Below are positions 25,439-34,503 of a stretch of 64,000 bases of DNA, piece after piece; the stretch's first letter is position 1; each line of letters begins with the position of its first letter. The notes below the pieces were generated by a model, which had not been told where the DNA came from, did not search any database, and saw only the letters and a program-made list of their open reading frames with translations. The stretch is taken from positions 149,386 to 213,385 of the forward strand of contig DDFC01000043.1 of NCBI GenBank assembly GCA_002336895.1, read 5' to 3'. This stretch comes from Verrucomicrobiaceae bacterium UBA1938 (GTDB lineage Bacteria; Verrucomicrobiota; Verrucomicrobiia; Verrucomicrobiales; Verrucomicrobiaceae). The position numbers and the translations under genes are program-made.

Positions 25439-28400
25439 TCACTTTGCCGCTGGAGGAGGTTTCAATTCCTCTGCCAGCAACTTCAAAGCGGCAGCCTCAC
25501 GCGCGTTTCTCTCCTCTGGAGTAAGTGGGGTGAAAACCCGCTTCACCTTGTAGCCTTTGCGGACAGATTCTTTCGATGCAGGCGCGCTGGGAACCTGTTC
25601 GGGCTCCGGTGGTGGAGTCAGAGTGGAGAGAAATGAGAGGAAGGATTCCGGCAGGAAGTATTTCACCCTGGCTGCCTCGGCTGGCTCAAGGCAGCCGTTT
25701 ACCGCAAGTTCGATCTGGCGCAGTCTGCGGGCCTCGGTGCTGATGACGGCAACAAGGGCAAAATTCTCGCGCAGACATTTGCGCACGTTGCCCACCTCAT
25801 GGTCGATGGTGGTCGTCACGGAGATTTCGCATGCAATGCGCATGTCATGGCGGAGCAAACCCACATCGACACTTTCACGGCCTATTCCGACAGGCATTTC
25901 GAGATGAGCACGGAAACCCATCTGCTCACCAACTGAGCGGATGCGATCCTGCATGATGCGGTGCTGATGGCCGCCCTTGCCGGGATCAATGACTGACGAA
26001 ATCGGAGGTGCGGGAGGCGACTCGGCAATGATGGTCGGAGGTTCTGCGGGAGGTGGCACAGCAGAAGAGGCCTCTGGTGATGGCGGGGGATCGGCCTTCT
26101 GAACTTCAGGGGCAACGGGAGCTTCCTCTTTGAGCTTCTTGGGTTTCGGAGGCTGTGATTTTCCCTCCTCCTGCTCAAGGCGGCGCAACAATTCGGCCTC
26201 CACCTGCCGACGTGGGATCGCATATGCCGTCCTTGAGGCTTGAATGGCGGTGCTTCGCCGTTCTTCCGCCGCTAGTTCATCCGGCTCGTCCGGTTTGGAA
26301 ATCGCGAGGTTGAAATCATGATCGGCACGTTCGATGCGGGCAATGGCCTGCCCGATGCCGAGGCTCTGAATGTCCCGTGTCTCGAAATGAGCAAAGCCGT
26401 CCGCCAGGGCACGTGCGTCTGCATCACCGACCCGAAACACAATGCGGGTGAACGAATTGGAAAGAACCGCGCTTCCCACATCCTTGTCGCGGTCGAGCTG
26501 CTTCAACTCCTGATGGGCCAGCACCAGTCCCAGACCATACTTGCGAGCCCCCGACAGCACCTCCGTCAACGAAGGGGTGATGAAGTGATGAAATTCATCC
26601 ATGTAGCAGTAGAATGGGCGACGCTTCGACTCCGGCACGCGTGCCCGGCTCATGGCCATCTGCTGCAGCTTGGTCATGACGAGGCTGCCGAGAAGGAAGG
26701 CATTCTCGCGGCCGATCAAGCCTTGGGGAAGACGGGCGAGGAAAATTTTGCCACCGTCCATCATCGCCCGGAAATCGAGACGGTTCTCGCGCTGCGACAC
26801 CATGCAACGAATTGGCTTGGGGGAGAGGAAGGTTTCCAGGCGGGTGATAATCGGGCCGATGCTTTTACCGCCGCCTAGCTGGGGAAAGGCGCGCTTCCAG
26901 TAATAGCGCACGTCGGGATCATCCACGGTTTGCAGGAATTGCTCGCGCCACTGAGGATCGAGCAGGAAGCGCCGCAGATCGGCCAGGGTGCCGCCTTCGC
27001 GGCTTTCGAGAAAAGCGATCACTGCATTTTGAAACACCGAGTTCATCTGATCGCCCCAGCTCGTGCTCAGGCGCTGGAACACGGAAACCAGATCACTCGC
27101 GAGAAGCTGCTTCTCGAAATCCGAATGAGCCGAGAGGATGTTGAAGGGGATGACGAACTGCTCATCCGCCGGATCAAGCAGCACTACATCATTCTTTCGC
27201 TCAGGAGGAATAATGCCCAGCACACGGTCAATCAAATCACCGTGAGGATCGAGCACAGCGACGCCCTGACCACTCATGATGTCCTGCTGGATCATCGAGA
27301 AGAGCAAGGTGCTCTTTCCTGTGCCCGTACCGCCGAGAATGTGGCAGTGGCGAACCCGCTGCGCAGGAGAAAGCCAGACCTCGGATGTTTCGCCGCCGTG
27401 CTGATTGGTGCCCAGACAAACCCCTTCCCGGCTTGGGGGCGTTTCAGCAGCACGAGTGCTTGCATCGATTCGAAGGAACTTCTTTGACTGCACCAACGAC
27501 GATGGCAGATGAACCAGACCGGTCAGCTCATCGATGTTGAGAACCATGCCAGAGCGGCGGGTCTGCCGATTGACGACATCCATGAAATGATCCTGCGGAT
27601 CATACTCGTCGTTGTGAAGTGGCGCGAAATGATTGCCACCAGACAGAGAGAACTGCCGCAAGGCGGGAGCCATGCCACGCACAATCTGCCAAGATCGCTC
27701 AGGACTGGAAGCTGCGGCAGCCAGGCGAACCACGACGCCATACAACGGCCCGTTCATCTTCTGCTCGGCGGCTTTGACCAGGAAGGCACCATCATCAAAA
27801 AACGGCTTGCCGTCTGAATGCGTCACCGCAGCCAGACTGCTTTCCGCCCAGGGTTCTTCAAGAGGGGTGAAAATCACTTGATAGAGTCCAAGCTCGCCAT
27901 CGAGCAGCTCGGACAACGCTCCAATGAGAGTCACGAATGGATCATGCTTGATCGAAGCCAGGGGCAACATGAAAGGCTGAGCCAGACCAAATTCCACGAC
28001 TGCCATTTCCCCGATTTCGGAAAGCATATCTGCCAGGCAGTCGGCAGGCTGGGCAAGATTTGTCTTTGGAAAGTGGGCCTGCATTTGCAGGCGCAAATCA
28101 GGAGCATCTTCCTCTGATGCCACCCATTGCATCCAGGTGGCACTCCCTGTTCCGACGATTTCAAAAATCAGGGGCTTGGCGCTGTAATACAGACTTGTGA
28201 GCAGCGGCACGACAGATTCACGGGGGAGCGACATGTCTTGCGGCACCCGCACCGGCATCTCGATCCAACATGGAACCTCACCACACCACTCTGGCTCTAT
28301 CTCGGAAGGATCTTCTTCCTCCTGAGGTGCAGTTGCGTTGGTGGGCGCTGATGCCTCCTGCCCACGAATCAGAGCCTTGGCCCGTTGCAGAAAGCTGCTG

Positions 28401-28573
28401 ACACGTGTGGGTCGGATGCTGTCGGTGCCTGTGCTGAACTGCGGCACACGATGTCCTGGAAACGGCGCGAACGGCGGTCGGGGAGACACAGGCTCAGGAA
28501 AAATCAGCATGCCTCGCCCCCGGACTTCCCATCGGTCGAAGTTCTGACGCAGCAGTTCGTGAACAGACTTCAT
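25439..28573 (-). CDS. TraD/HerA-type DNA-pumping ATPase with C-terminal nuclease-like domain
   Basis: A 1044-aa protein. An N-terminal ~380 residues of unknown fold precede a conjugative coupling-protein/HerA ATPase. Walker A is GGTGTGKST near residue 412, with VAVLDPHGDLIDRV after it, and Walker B is FYCYMDEFHHF near 658. A Pro-rich linker (~820-890) leads to a domain with GRESVDVGLL followed by RIACEISVTT, an arrangement like PD-(D/E)XK nucleases, though the lysine is not obvious. It overlaps the next membrane-protein gene by 4 bp (ATGA). It probably moves element DNA at the inner membrane. No type IV secretion channel genes are present. Confidence 0.82.
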   Translation of the reverse strand: MKSVHELLRQNFDRWEVRGRGMLIFPEPVSPRPPFAPFPGHRVPQFSTGTDSIRPTRVSSFLQRAKALIRGQEASAPTNATAPQEEEDPSEIEPEWCGEVPCWIEMPVRVPQDMSLPRESVVPLLTSLYYSAKPLIFEIVGTGSATWMQWVASEEDAPDLRLQMQAHFPKTNLAQPADCLADMLSEIGEMAVVEFGLAQPFMLPLASIKHDPFVTLIGALSELLDGELGLYQVIFTPLEEPWAESSLAAVTHSDGKPFFDDGAFLVKAAEQKMNGPLYGVVVRLAAAASSPERSWQIVRGMAPALRQFSLSGGNHFAPLHNDEYDPQDHFMDVVNRQTRRSGMVLNIDELTGLVHLPSSLVQSKKFLRIDASTRAAETPPSREGVCLGTNQHGGETSEVWLSPAQRVRHCHILGGTGTGKSTLLFSMIQQDIMSGQGVAVLDPHGDLIDRVLGIIPPERKNDVVLLDPADEQFVIPFNILSAHSDFEKQLLASDLVSVFQRLSTSWGDQMNSVFQNAVIAFLESREGGTLADLRRFLLDPQWREQFLQTVDDPDVRYYWKRAFPQLGGGKSIGPIITRLETFLSPKPIRCMVSQRENRLDFRAMMDGGKIFLARLPQGLIGRENAFLLGSLVMTKLQQMAMSRARVPESKRRPFYCYMDEFHHFITPSLTEVLSGARKYGLGLVLAHQELKQLDRDKDVGSAVLSNSFTRIVFRVGDADARALADGFAHFETRDIQSLGIGQAIARIERADHDFNLAISKPDEPDELAAEERRSTAIQASRTAYAIPRRQVEAELLRRLEQEEGKSQPPKPKKLKEEAPVAPEVQKADPPPSPEASSAVPPPAEPPTIIAESPPAPPISSVIDPGKGGHQHRIMQDRIRSVGEQMGFRAHLEMPVGIGRESVDVGLLRHDMRIACEISVTTTIDHEVGNVRKCLRENFALVAVISTEARRLRQIELAVNGCLEPAEAARVKYFLPESFLSFLSTLTPPPEPEQVPSAPASKESVRKGYKVKRVFTPLTPEERNAREAAALKLLAEELKPPPAAK

Positions 28574-29322
28574 TTCAGCAGCTGCTTGATGCCTTCTTCA
28601 CCGGCCTTGATCAGCTTTTCTGCGGCAATGTCCACGAAAGTGCTCATGCGGTCGCTGAAGGTGGTGATCTGCTGAATGTCTGACACCTGGTGAAACTGAA
28701 CGTCGGTGACACCTGCGGCGGCAGCAAATTCCTTCACCTTCTCACGAACCAGAAAGTCCACCACCGAGACATACATGCGCCGGGTGTCGTCACGGTAGTA
28801 ACTCTCGGCACGGAACAGCCACTCATACAGTGCGCCGATCACCGGCATGTGCAGAAGAAGGTCGTCCAGCCCGTTCCAGGAACGCGCAGCCACCATCATC
28901 ACTACAAGCATGAGCAGGGTGCTGGCCAGCACGATGCACCCGACCACCATGCCAAAGGTGTAAATGTAGCAGGCGGCGAATGCTGCTGTGCCCAGCAGAA
29001 ACACCAGAATTTCCCAGCCGCGCATTGATCGCTGAAGCACGGCACTTCGACTGGAGAACCACCACCAACTCGCTCCGAACTTTGCCGAGACAATGTCGAA
29101 CACCAGAGCCTCCCGTCTCACGCGGAGATACTCACGGCCCGCTGACAGAAGCCCCCCGTCTTTGTAAATGATCCGCTCGGTGACCAACTCAGGAACCTGC
29201 CATGCTTTCAAGCCTTCCTCGATTGCGTCGTAAAATTTGATCGAGTCGCTGGAGAACTCCATCAGTGGAGTGATCCACTGCGAATACACATGCGGGCGTT
29301 TGCGTTTGAAGAGGCCAAACAT
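28570..29322 (-). CDS. Membrane protein of unknown function
   Basis: A 250-aa protein with two membrane helices near residues 103-150 (WEILVFLLGTAAFAACYIY and GCIVLASTLLMLVVMMVAA). The N- and C-terminal parts are soluble; the C-terminal part is helical and ends in KLIKAGEEGIKQLLK. It overlaps the coupling-ATPase gene by 4 bp and starts 2 bp after the 779-aa gene ends, so the three form one tight operon. I recognise no family. It may anchor the ATPase at the membrane, an inference from gene order only. Confidence 0.7.
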   Translation of the reverse strand: MFGLFKRKRPHVYSQWITPLMEFSSDSIKFYDAIEEGLKAWQVPELVTERIIYKDGGLLSAGREYLRVRREALVFDIVSAKFGASWWWFSSRSAVLQRSMRGWEILVFLLGTAAFAACYIYTFGMVVGCIVLASTLLMLVVMMVAARSWNGLDDLLLHMPVIGALYEWLFRAESYYRDDTRRMYVSVVDFLVREKVKEFAAAAGVTDVQFHQVSDIQQITTFSDRMSTFVDIAAEKLIKAGEEGIKQLLK

Positions 29323-29324
29323 GG

Positions 29325-31664
29325 TCAGGGTTTCTTTTCTGAGTGCTGGAGTATGATTCGCAGTCCCTCAGGGGTGTGAGCAATGATCATCCTGACCGCA
29401 AAAACGCTATCAACCACTTTGAACGTGACCAAGTTCTGGGCCAGCACGTGCAGGTCATAAGTCACCTCATACCCATCGCCTTTCGTGGTGGGCCTTACTG
29501 TCACATCACGCAAAATCCGCTCTTCTTTGATGGAATGTGTGTTGTGATAGGTTTCTTCGTCCCGCAGAATCCAAGCCTGATCCACCTCGCCATTGGTGAA
29601 ATAGTCAACCTTGCCAGCATAGTCGGCCACCATGCCTCTCACATCACTTTCGAGCGATTTCTGGTGGTGACGCTGAATGAAGCGAACGATCAACTCCTTG
29701 AGCTTGGGCGCAACCTCGGACTCCCGCTCGGCTTTTTCCATTGCAGCCTTGCGCTCGGCTTCTTCGACAGCCGCTTTCTCCGCCGCCATGCGGGAGATTG
29801 CAGCTGTTTCAGCTTCGCGTTTCCGACGTTCCTCCTCTTCACGGGCGGTGCGTGCAGACTTCTCCTCGTATTCACGCTTTCGCACCACCGCTGCCTGTTC
29901 GTGACGATCAAGTGTTTTGGGCAGTGTGAGGGTCGAGTCGGCGGTGGCTGGCATTCGAGTCCACCAGCGATGCGGGGTGCTGAGTTTTAACAAATCGGCC
30001 TCCAGCTCATCCGACAGGGAACAAACGTCGGCAATGACATCGCCCTGCCTGATGGGGGAACTGAGCTGCCAGAGATAGACGGTGGCTTCCTTGCCTTTCC
30101 ATTCTTTAAATCGCAGAACAGCCGACACATCACTGCGCACCGGCCCGACCACCTGCTGGTTGAGAGGATTGATCATCGGGCGATAGACGAGGGCTGCAAG
30201 CTGCCCGGCTTCCAGAGCCCGTCCCACATCCTTCGCATTGTCGCCCTCTTCCGGTGCATGCGGCATGCTGATCTTCCAGACCATATCGGGCAAAGGCTCA
30301 ATATCAAAGTAGTAGAGGTGCAGAACATCACTCACAGAGCGTAGCACCACTGAGCCGTCTCTGGTGGAACAAAGTCGTTCGTCTTCCTTCACCTCCAGAC
30401 TGGGAAAGGCTTTCATGCAGTCAAGATCAGGGTGACTCATGACGAGGCAGCGAGAAAAGGTCAGAGGCCAGTTGCTTTGAAGAGCAATCTCCGGCAATTC
30501 GCTGCTGCGGATGATTTTTTTGACCTCCCATTGCCATTTCATTTTATCCATCAGAGACGGCGCAGCCTCGCGTGCGATCTGCTGCTGGATCAACGGGTCG
30601 AGAGCCTTCCATCCCTCGTCCTCTGCGGCATCATCGACCTCTAAAGTGTCCAGATTGAACATCAGTCTGTCCTGCCCCCGAACGATCAAAACCTTGGTGT
30701 CCTGCCACCAGAATGGAGTGCCCGAAGGGGACACTCCACGGCGAGGTTTCGGCAGTGCTATGACCTGCCCCTGATGAATGTTGGCTACTCCGTAGATGCG
30801 CTCACCATTCTGCACCCACACAACCAGCAGGCGATCAGCGGTGGGATGAAAGGAAAAATGTTCTGCTTTGCCGGGCAAGTTGATGCGCCATACCGCCTCA
30901 GAACGAAGATCAATCACCTGGAGCATTTGCTGCTCTCTGGTCATGCAGGCAGCAAAATGATCATCAGGGGACAGGGCCAGCGTGGAAGCATCCACGCCTG
31001 GCACCTCGCGCTGTTTGAGCAAGCGCCACTGCATGGCACTTGCACGATCAATTCCTTCGGCGGGAGTGAAAGTGAACAATGGTCGAGGAGCCACCGCCTG
31101 AAATGGGCGCTGCACAGGCGCGGGGATAGACGGCTGAGCCATTCGATGCGGAGCAGCGGGAGGGAGTACCACGGCGAGCAGTACCAGCAGTGCAATTACG
31201 GTGCGTAGGCTCCAGATGATTCGAGGAGATGGCAGCGGAACTTTGAATGTGGGCTGAGTTTGAGCTGAAACGGGTGCAAGGGTCAAAGCAGCTATGCCAG
31301 CGCAGATCATGCCATAGAATGTGACCGGCAGCAGTGACATGAGTCCCGAGGTTCCCGCTTTGACAATATAAAACCAGCTTTCCGTTGCCCTGGCAGACAG
31401 AGCAAAAATGGAAGCTGCCACCAAGGATGCCAGAAAGGCTACAGACGCACCGAAGCGAAGGGCTTGGGAAGAAGCGATGCCTACCTGAGCCAGGAAACCA
31501 CCTCCGGCAAAACCTGCCATACAAGCAAGCACCAGAAGAACGAAAAACAGCCAGGCTGGCTCAGAAAGCATGACCATTCTCCAGGGCAGAGCCAGCAGCA
31601 TCAAAAACCCGAACGCGAGTCCCAAGACCTCGCGGCAGTTGAAAAAAGGGCTGAGTGGCTTCAT
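29325..31664 (-). CDS. Multi-pass membrane protein with propeller-like and NTF2-like domains
   Basis: A 779-aa protein. About five membrane helices lie in residues 10-175 (LMLLALPWRMVML, LFFVLLVLACMAGFAGGG, VAFLASLVAASIFAL, GMICAGIAALTL, VIALLVLLAVVLPPA). A WD40/propeller-like region follows (TLALSPDDHFAACMTREQQ, HFSFHPTADRLLVVW). A charged coiled coil (EEEERRKREAETAAI) leads to a C-terminal NTF2-like domain (MVADYAGKVDYFTNGEVD). First gene of the three-gene operon with the TraD/HerA ATPase. Function unknown. The soluble domains would recognise a ligand or partner. Confidence 0.72.
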   Translation of the reverse strand: MKPLSPFFNCREVLGLAFGFLMLLALPWRMVMLSEPAWLFFVLLVLACMAGFAGGGFLAQVGIASSQALRFGASVAFLASLVAASIFALSARATESWFYIVKAGTSGLMSLLPVTFYGMICAGIAALTLAPVSAQTQPTFKVPLPSPRIIWSLRTVIALLVLLAVVLPPAAPHRMAQPSIPAPVQRPFQAVAPRPLFTFTPAEGIDRASAMQWRLLKQREVPGVDASTLALSPDDHFAACMTREQQMLQVIDLRSEAVWRINLPGKAEHFSFHPTADRLLVVWVQNGERIYGVANIHQGQVIALPKPRRGVSPSGTPFWWQDTKVLIVRGQDRLMFNLDTLEVDDAAEDEGWKALDPLIQQQIAREAAPSLMDKMKWQWEVKKIIRSSELPEIALQSNWPLTFSRCLVMSHPDLDCMKAFPSLEVKEDERLCSTRDGSVVLRSVSDVLHLYYFDIEPLPDMVWKISMPHAPEEGDNAKDVGRALEAGQLAALVYRPMINPLNQQVVGPVRSDVSAVLRFKEWKGKEATVYLWQLSSPIRQGDVIADVCSLSDELEADLLKLSTPHRWWTRMPATADSTLTLPKTLDRHEQAAVVRKREYEEKSARTAREEEERRKREAETAAISRMAAEKAAVEEAERKAAMEKAERESEVAPKLKELIVRFIQRHHQKSLESDVRGMVADYAGKVDYFTNGEVDQAWILRDEETYHNTHSIKEERILRDVTVRPTTKGDGYEVTYDLHVLAQNLVTFKVVDSVFAVRMIIAHTPEGLRIILQHSEKKP

Positions 31665-31714
31665 GGCGGATAGAATTAGACCATGCGCGAGGTGTGGATC
31701 TTATTGTTAGATCA

Positions 31715-31750
31715 ATTATACTACAAACAACGTTTATACATTCATGTAGT
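31715..31750 (-). promoter_or_regulatory. Candidate promoter and operator half-sites for the membrane-protein/ATPase operon
   Basis: A perfect minus-strand TATAAT (31720-31715) lies about 50 bp upstream of the 779-aa gene. A minus-strand TTGTAG (31726-31721) abuts it and an outward ATGTAG lies at 31744-31749. These resemble half-sites of the CTAC-N4-GTAG motif next to the XRE gene. No good -35 was found. Confidence 0.35.
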
Positions 31751-31956
31751 TGGAATCTAGCATTTGTCAACGATCTGCGGATGACAGCCATTCGCATGCC
31801 GCGTTTGACTGACCAGACGGCAATGCAGGAGGGCTCCACCTCTTCTGCACTTGTCATCTCACCTTAGAACGTTGTAAAATTTGAACTAACGTAGGGAAGA
31901 AGAGAGCATATTTTACATAATGCAACCAGCCAGCCAGCGTGCTCAGGCAGAAGGAA

Positions 31957-32268
31957 TTAGGACTGTTTGACTGCCTTCTTTTTCTGCGACGGTTTTTGCA
32001 TTGTCGCAATTTTCTCGATCTGCCCAAGTTTCTCCTCTGCACGCTTCCAAACTTCTGAGGGCAGTAGACCTAAGGCGAGCGAAAGCTTGGCGAGAGTTTC
32101 AGTGGTGGGTTTCCTGTCTCCACGTTCCACGAAAGTAATGGCCTGCCTGTTGAGCCCGGAAAGGGCTGCAACTTCTCCCAACGAGAGGTCTGCCTTGAGT
32201 CTGGCCTCACGCAACACTTCGCTGAGTGACGAGCAGAGCTGGGCGCTGGCTTTGGAGACATTAAGCAC
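31957..32268 (-). CDS. XRE-family helix-turn-helix regulator
   Basis: A 103-aa protein starting with GTG. The HTH spans about residues 20-75: LSEVLREARLKADLSLGEVA, then GLNRQAITFVERGDRKPTTE and LAKLSLALGL, all typical of Cro/CI-type regulators. The basic tail is KPSQKKKAVKQS. It is divergent from a small plus-strand gene. Two palindromes, CTAC-N4-GTAG, lie directly upstream of its start and suggest autoregulation. It is likely the switch regulator of the element. Confidence 0.85.
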   Translation of the reverse strand: MLNVSKASAQLCSSLSEVLREARLKADLSLGEVAALSGLNRQAITFVERGDRKPTTETLAKLSLALGLLPSEVWKRAEEKLGQIEKIATMQKPSQKKKAVKQS

Positions 32269-32319
32269 GCTACGATTGTAGGAATCGTCATTGACTTCAC
32301 CACGCTACACTTGTAGCCT
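32269..32319. promoter_or_regulatory. Twin palindromic operators and plus-strand promoter
   Basis: CTACGATTGTAG (32270-32281) and GCTACACTTGTAGC (32304-32317) share the pattern CTAC-N4-GTAG and are centred 35 bp apart. A plus-strand TTGACT (32291-32296) with 17-bp spacing to TAGCCT (32314-32319) would place the second operator inside the promoter. Likely target of the XRE regulator. Confidence 0.6.
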
Positions 32320-32352
32320 CTCAATGAGGATCAAATACCTCTCGAAAACACC

Positions 32353-32598
32353 ATGACCTTCCTACGCAGAATCGGCCCCGACCCGCACGCCAATGGTCAG
32401 AGCACCCCAGCGGCGGACAACTGCCCTGACATCTGGGAGCTCGCTGACGGCGACTTCGCCATCATCGGCATCGACATCACTGAAAGTGCCAGACATCTGC
32501 TGCCCCCTACGGCAGGTTGTGGCTGGGATGAAAAGATCATCCGCATGCCGCGCCGAATTCTGGTTGATGCCAAGGCGGACATCCCGGCCAAGGTCTGA
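32353..32598 (+). CDS. Small conserved protein of unknown function
   Basis: An 81-aa acidic protein, with ATG at 32353. The segment CPDIWELADGDFAIIGIDIT is a pattern I associate with small proteins found beside XRE regulators in actinobacterial and other plasmids or genomic islands. No membrane or signal segment. It is divergently transcribed from the XRE gene behind the twin operators. Such pairs often form regulator-plus-effector modules, but no activity is known. Confidence 0.65.
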   Translation: MTFLRRIGPDPHANGQSTPAADNCPDIWELADGDFAIIGIDITESARHLLPPTAGCGWDEKIIRMPRRILVDAKADIPAKV

Positions 32599-32617
32599 GC
32601 CTCTGGCTCCGACCGGT

Positions 32618-32639
32618 GCCCTCATGCTACAATGAGGGC
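32618..32639. promoter_or_regulatory. Hairpin just before the next start codon
   Basis: GCCCTCAT (32618-32625) pairs perfectly with ATGAGGGC (32632-32639) around a 6-nt loop. It ends 3 bp before the ATG at 32643, so in mRNA it would occlude the ribosome site. There is no T-run. Confidence 0.5.
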
Positions 32640-32642
32640 ATC

Positions 32643-33095
32643 ATGACTGAGTTTTTATCATGGACGGGCATTCATGTTTTCGACCTGATTTCGGCGATCG
32701 GCATCATTTCCAGCCTTGCCTACACAGCCGCGAGCTTTCAGGAATCAGCACGTGCTCGTCGTATCGACAATCTCCTCAAGCTGACGGAGCAGCACCGGAA
32801 CATCTGGGAAAAAATCCAGGGCAATCCCGCTCTGGCACGCATCCGAAACGTTGATGCCGATCTGACCAAGCATCCCGTGACAGCCGAAGAGGCACAGTTC
32901 GTCACCTTTCTCATCCTGCACATTCACTGCTGGTACCGCGCTATGCTGGACAAAGAGATCGTCAGTCTCGAAGGCATGAAGCGTGATGTTCGGGGCATTC
33001 TGAGCCGTCCAGTGCCAAGGCACGTCTGGGAGCAGCGCAAAACTTTCCTCGATCAAGACTTTCGCGAATTCGTTGACGAACTGCTCAACGAATAG
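32643..33095 (+). CDS. Membrane-anchored small protein of unknown function
   Basis: About 150 aa from the ATG at 32643. One N-terminal membrane helix (DLISAIGIISSLAYTAASF) is followed by a helical cytoplasmic part (RARRIDNLLKLTEQHRNIW; HCWYRAMLDKEI). This layout resembles small membrane proteins of the DUF6082/DUF4760 kind found in mobile elements. It is the second plus-strand gene behind the XRE operator. Function unknown. Confidence 0.65.
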   Translation: MTEFLSWTGIHVFDLISAIGIISSLAYTAASFQESARARRIDNLLKLTEQHRNIWEKIQGNPALARIRNVDADLTKHPVTAEEAQFVTFLILHIHCWYRAMLDKEIVSLEGMKRDVRGILSRPVPRHVWEQRKTFLDQDFREFVDELLNE

Positions 33096-33110
33096 AGGCA
33101 CCTCGCAAAC

Positions 33111-33149
33111 AAAAAGCCCACCCGGATAAAATCCGTGGTGGGTGTTTTT
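33111..33149. terminator. Bidirectional terminator
   Basis: AAAAAGCCCACCC and GGTGGGTGTTTTT form an imperfect stem with a GGA/TCC core, with an A-run on one side and a T-run on the other. It serves the plus-strand gene pair and the convergent minus-strand gene. Confidence 0.8.
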
Positions 33150-33435
33150 AGTACTCGCTGGGTAGGAGCACCGTGGTCACTGAGCGATCCCATTCTGTAA
33201 TGATCCAGAACTTCACGCCGTTGTTGGAGTTGTAGGCTGAAAGCAGCCTGCAGTTTTCCTTCAAGGCCCGCTGGTTTTCGTCGATGTCCTCCTGGCAGAG
33301 GTCACCCCAGTCGCCACTCGCATGTCGTGTGACAGCGGCAGCGATTTCTTCAGGGGAAACTTCGGCGAGAATGCCTGGCGTGGCGCAGAGCTGTCCAAGA
33401 GGGAACAGGCTGGTTTGCAGATAAAGAATGAACAT
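33148..33435 (-). CDS. Small conserved mobile-element protein
   Basis: A 95-aa protein. The segments GQLCATPGILAEVSPEEIAA, RHASGDWGDLCQEDIDENQ and VKFWIITEWDRSVTTVLLP match a family common on plasmids and integrative elements. Database entries sometimes mislabel it as a restriction subunit. No catalytic motif is visible. Its stop codon overlaps the terminator. It lies 21 bp downstream of the primase gene and probably shares its transcript. Function unknown. Confidence 0.75.
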   Translation of the reverse strand: MFILYLQTSLFPLGQLCATPGILAEVSPEEIAAAVTRHASGDWGDLCQEDIDENQRALKENCRLLSAYNSNNGVKFWIITEWDRSVTTVLLPSEY

Positions 33436-33456
33436 AGCTGTTGGGCATGGTGAGTC

Positions 33457-34503
33457 TCAATCAAGCAAGGCATGCAACTCGCTTTCCGTCAGATGATCCG
33501 GTTGCGCACCTTCCTGCGGAAGGACGGCAACACGGACGAACAGCTTCCGGGCCAGCCGCACCAGAGCCCGGTCACGGCCCATGCGTCCGGCTTCGTCCTC
33601 GTCAAACATCAGGATGATGCCTGAGCGGCCTTCAGAGGCGGCGACAAGCGCCTCCTCCTGAGCCGCTGAGAGAGAACTGCCCATGATGGAAACCACCCGG
33701 TGGAAACCGAGTTGCCAGAGCTTGATCACATCGAAGAAACCCTCGACGACGATCAATGGCAGACCCTTTTCCTCTAAGACAGCACGGTCGAGGTTAAACA
33801 CCTCGGCGCTCTTCTTGAATCCGGCTGGCAGCTTGTATTTGGGCCTCTCCTCGGGTGGTTGCCCTGGCCAGCGGCCAGCATAGCCGACAAGGTCGCCTCC
33901 CACATTGTGAATGGGGATGACGATCCGGCCTGACATGGTGCCTTTGGCACAGAAACCGAGACCAAACTCCGCCACCGTAGCTGGCGTGAGCCCACGTTCC
34001 GTGAGGTAGGAGTGATCGGCCTTGAGGTTTTCCAGCTTGAAGTTGAGCGGCTTGTTCTCGCCATTTTCATCAAGCTGTTCCTCCTCGGGCTGCGATTGTG
34101 ATCGAGGTGTAAATCTCGAAGAGGTGGGTGCAGGCTGGGAAGCCTGACCATTCTGCTGCGCCTGTGCAGGCCGAGCATCCGATTTCCCAGCCAGTCCAAG
34201 GTTGAACCACTGGTCGATCTTCAGCGCCGCCTCATGCGCATCGCAGTTTTCCATCTTCGCGACAAAGTCGAGATGGTTGCCTCCGCATTTACAGACGGAG
34301 TTGTGGCAGTACCAGCAGTTCTTGCTGAGTGTCACCTTGAAGGCATCCTTGCCGGTTGCTTCGGGGTGAATGGGGCAATGGCCGTCGAGGCCATCGCCGT
34401 TGCGGGTGTGGTGCATCTTGGCCGTGAGGCCGTAATGCTCCAGCACCTGCTCGAAAGACACGGCGGATTTGACCGCCGTGAAATCAATGAAGGGTCTTCC
34501 CAT
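33457..34503 (-). CDS. DnaG-like primase with CHC2 zinc finger and Toprim domain
   Basis: About 348 aa from the ATG at 34503. The N-terminal zinc finger has CPIH and CWYC with CKCGG (CHC2 type). A Toprim domain follows: LIVVEGFFDVIKL supplies the acidic Glu, then VSIMGSSLS and ILMFDEDEAGRMGR the D-x-D. This is the catalytic core of primases of plasmids and phages. It has no helicase domain and is shorter than cellular DnaG, so it works with host or element helicase. Its presence supports autonomous replication of the element. Confidence 0.87.
   Translation of the reverse strand: MGRPFIDFTAVKSAVSFEQVLEHYGLTAKMHHTRNGDGLDGHCPIHPEATGKDAFKVTLSKNCWYCHNSVCKCGGNHLDFVAKMENCDAHEAALKIDQWFNLGLAGKSDARPAQAQQNGQASQPAPTSSRFTPRSQSQPEEEQLDENGENKPLNFKLENLKADHSYLTERGLTPATVAEFGLGFCAKGTMSGRIVIPIHNVGGDLVGYAGRWPGQPPEERPKYKLPAGFKKSAEVFNLDRAVLEEKGLPLIVVEGFFDVIKLWQLGFHRVVSIMGSSLSAAQEEALVAASEGRSGIILMFDEDEAGRMGRDRALVRLARKLFVRVAVLPQEGAQPDHLTESELHALLD

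Noticed and set aside
31561..31867. Frames on both strands around the 779-aa gene start
   Set aside because: They cover the AT-rich promoter region and read as non-protein; the intergenic interpretation is better.
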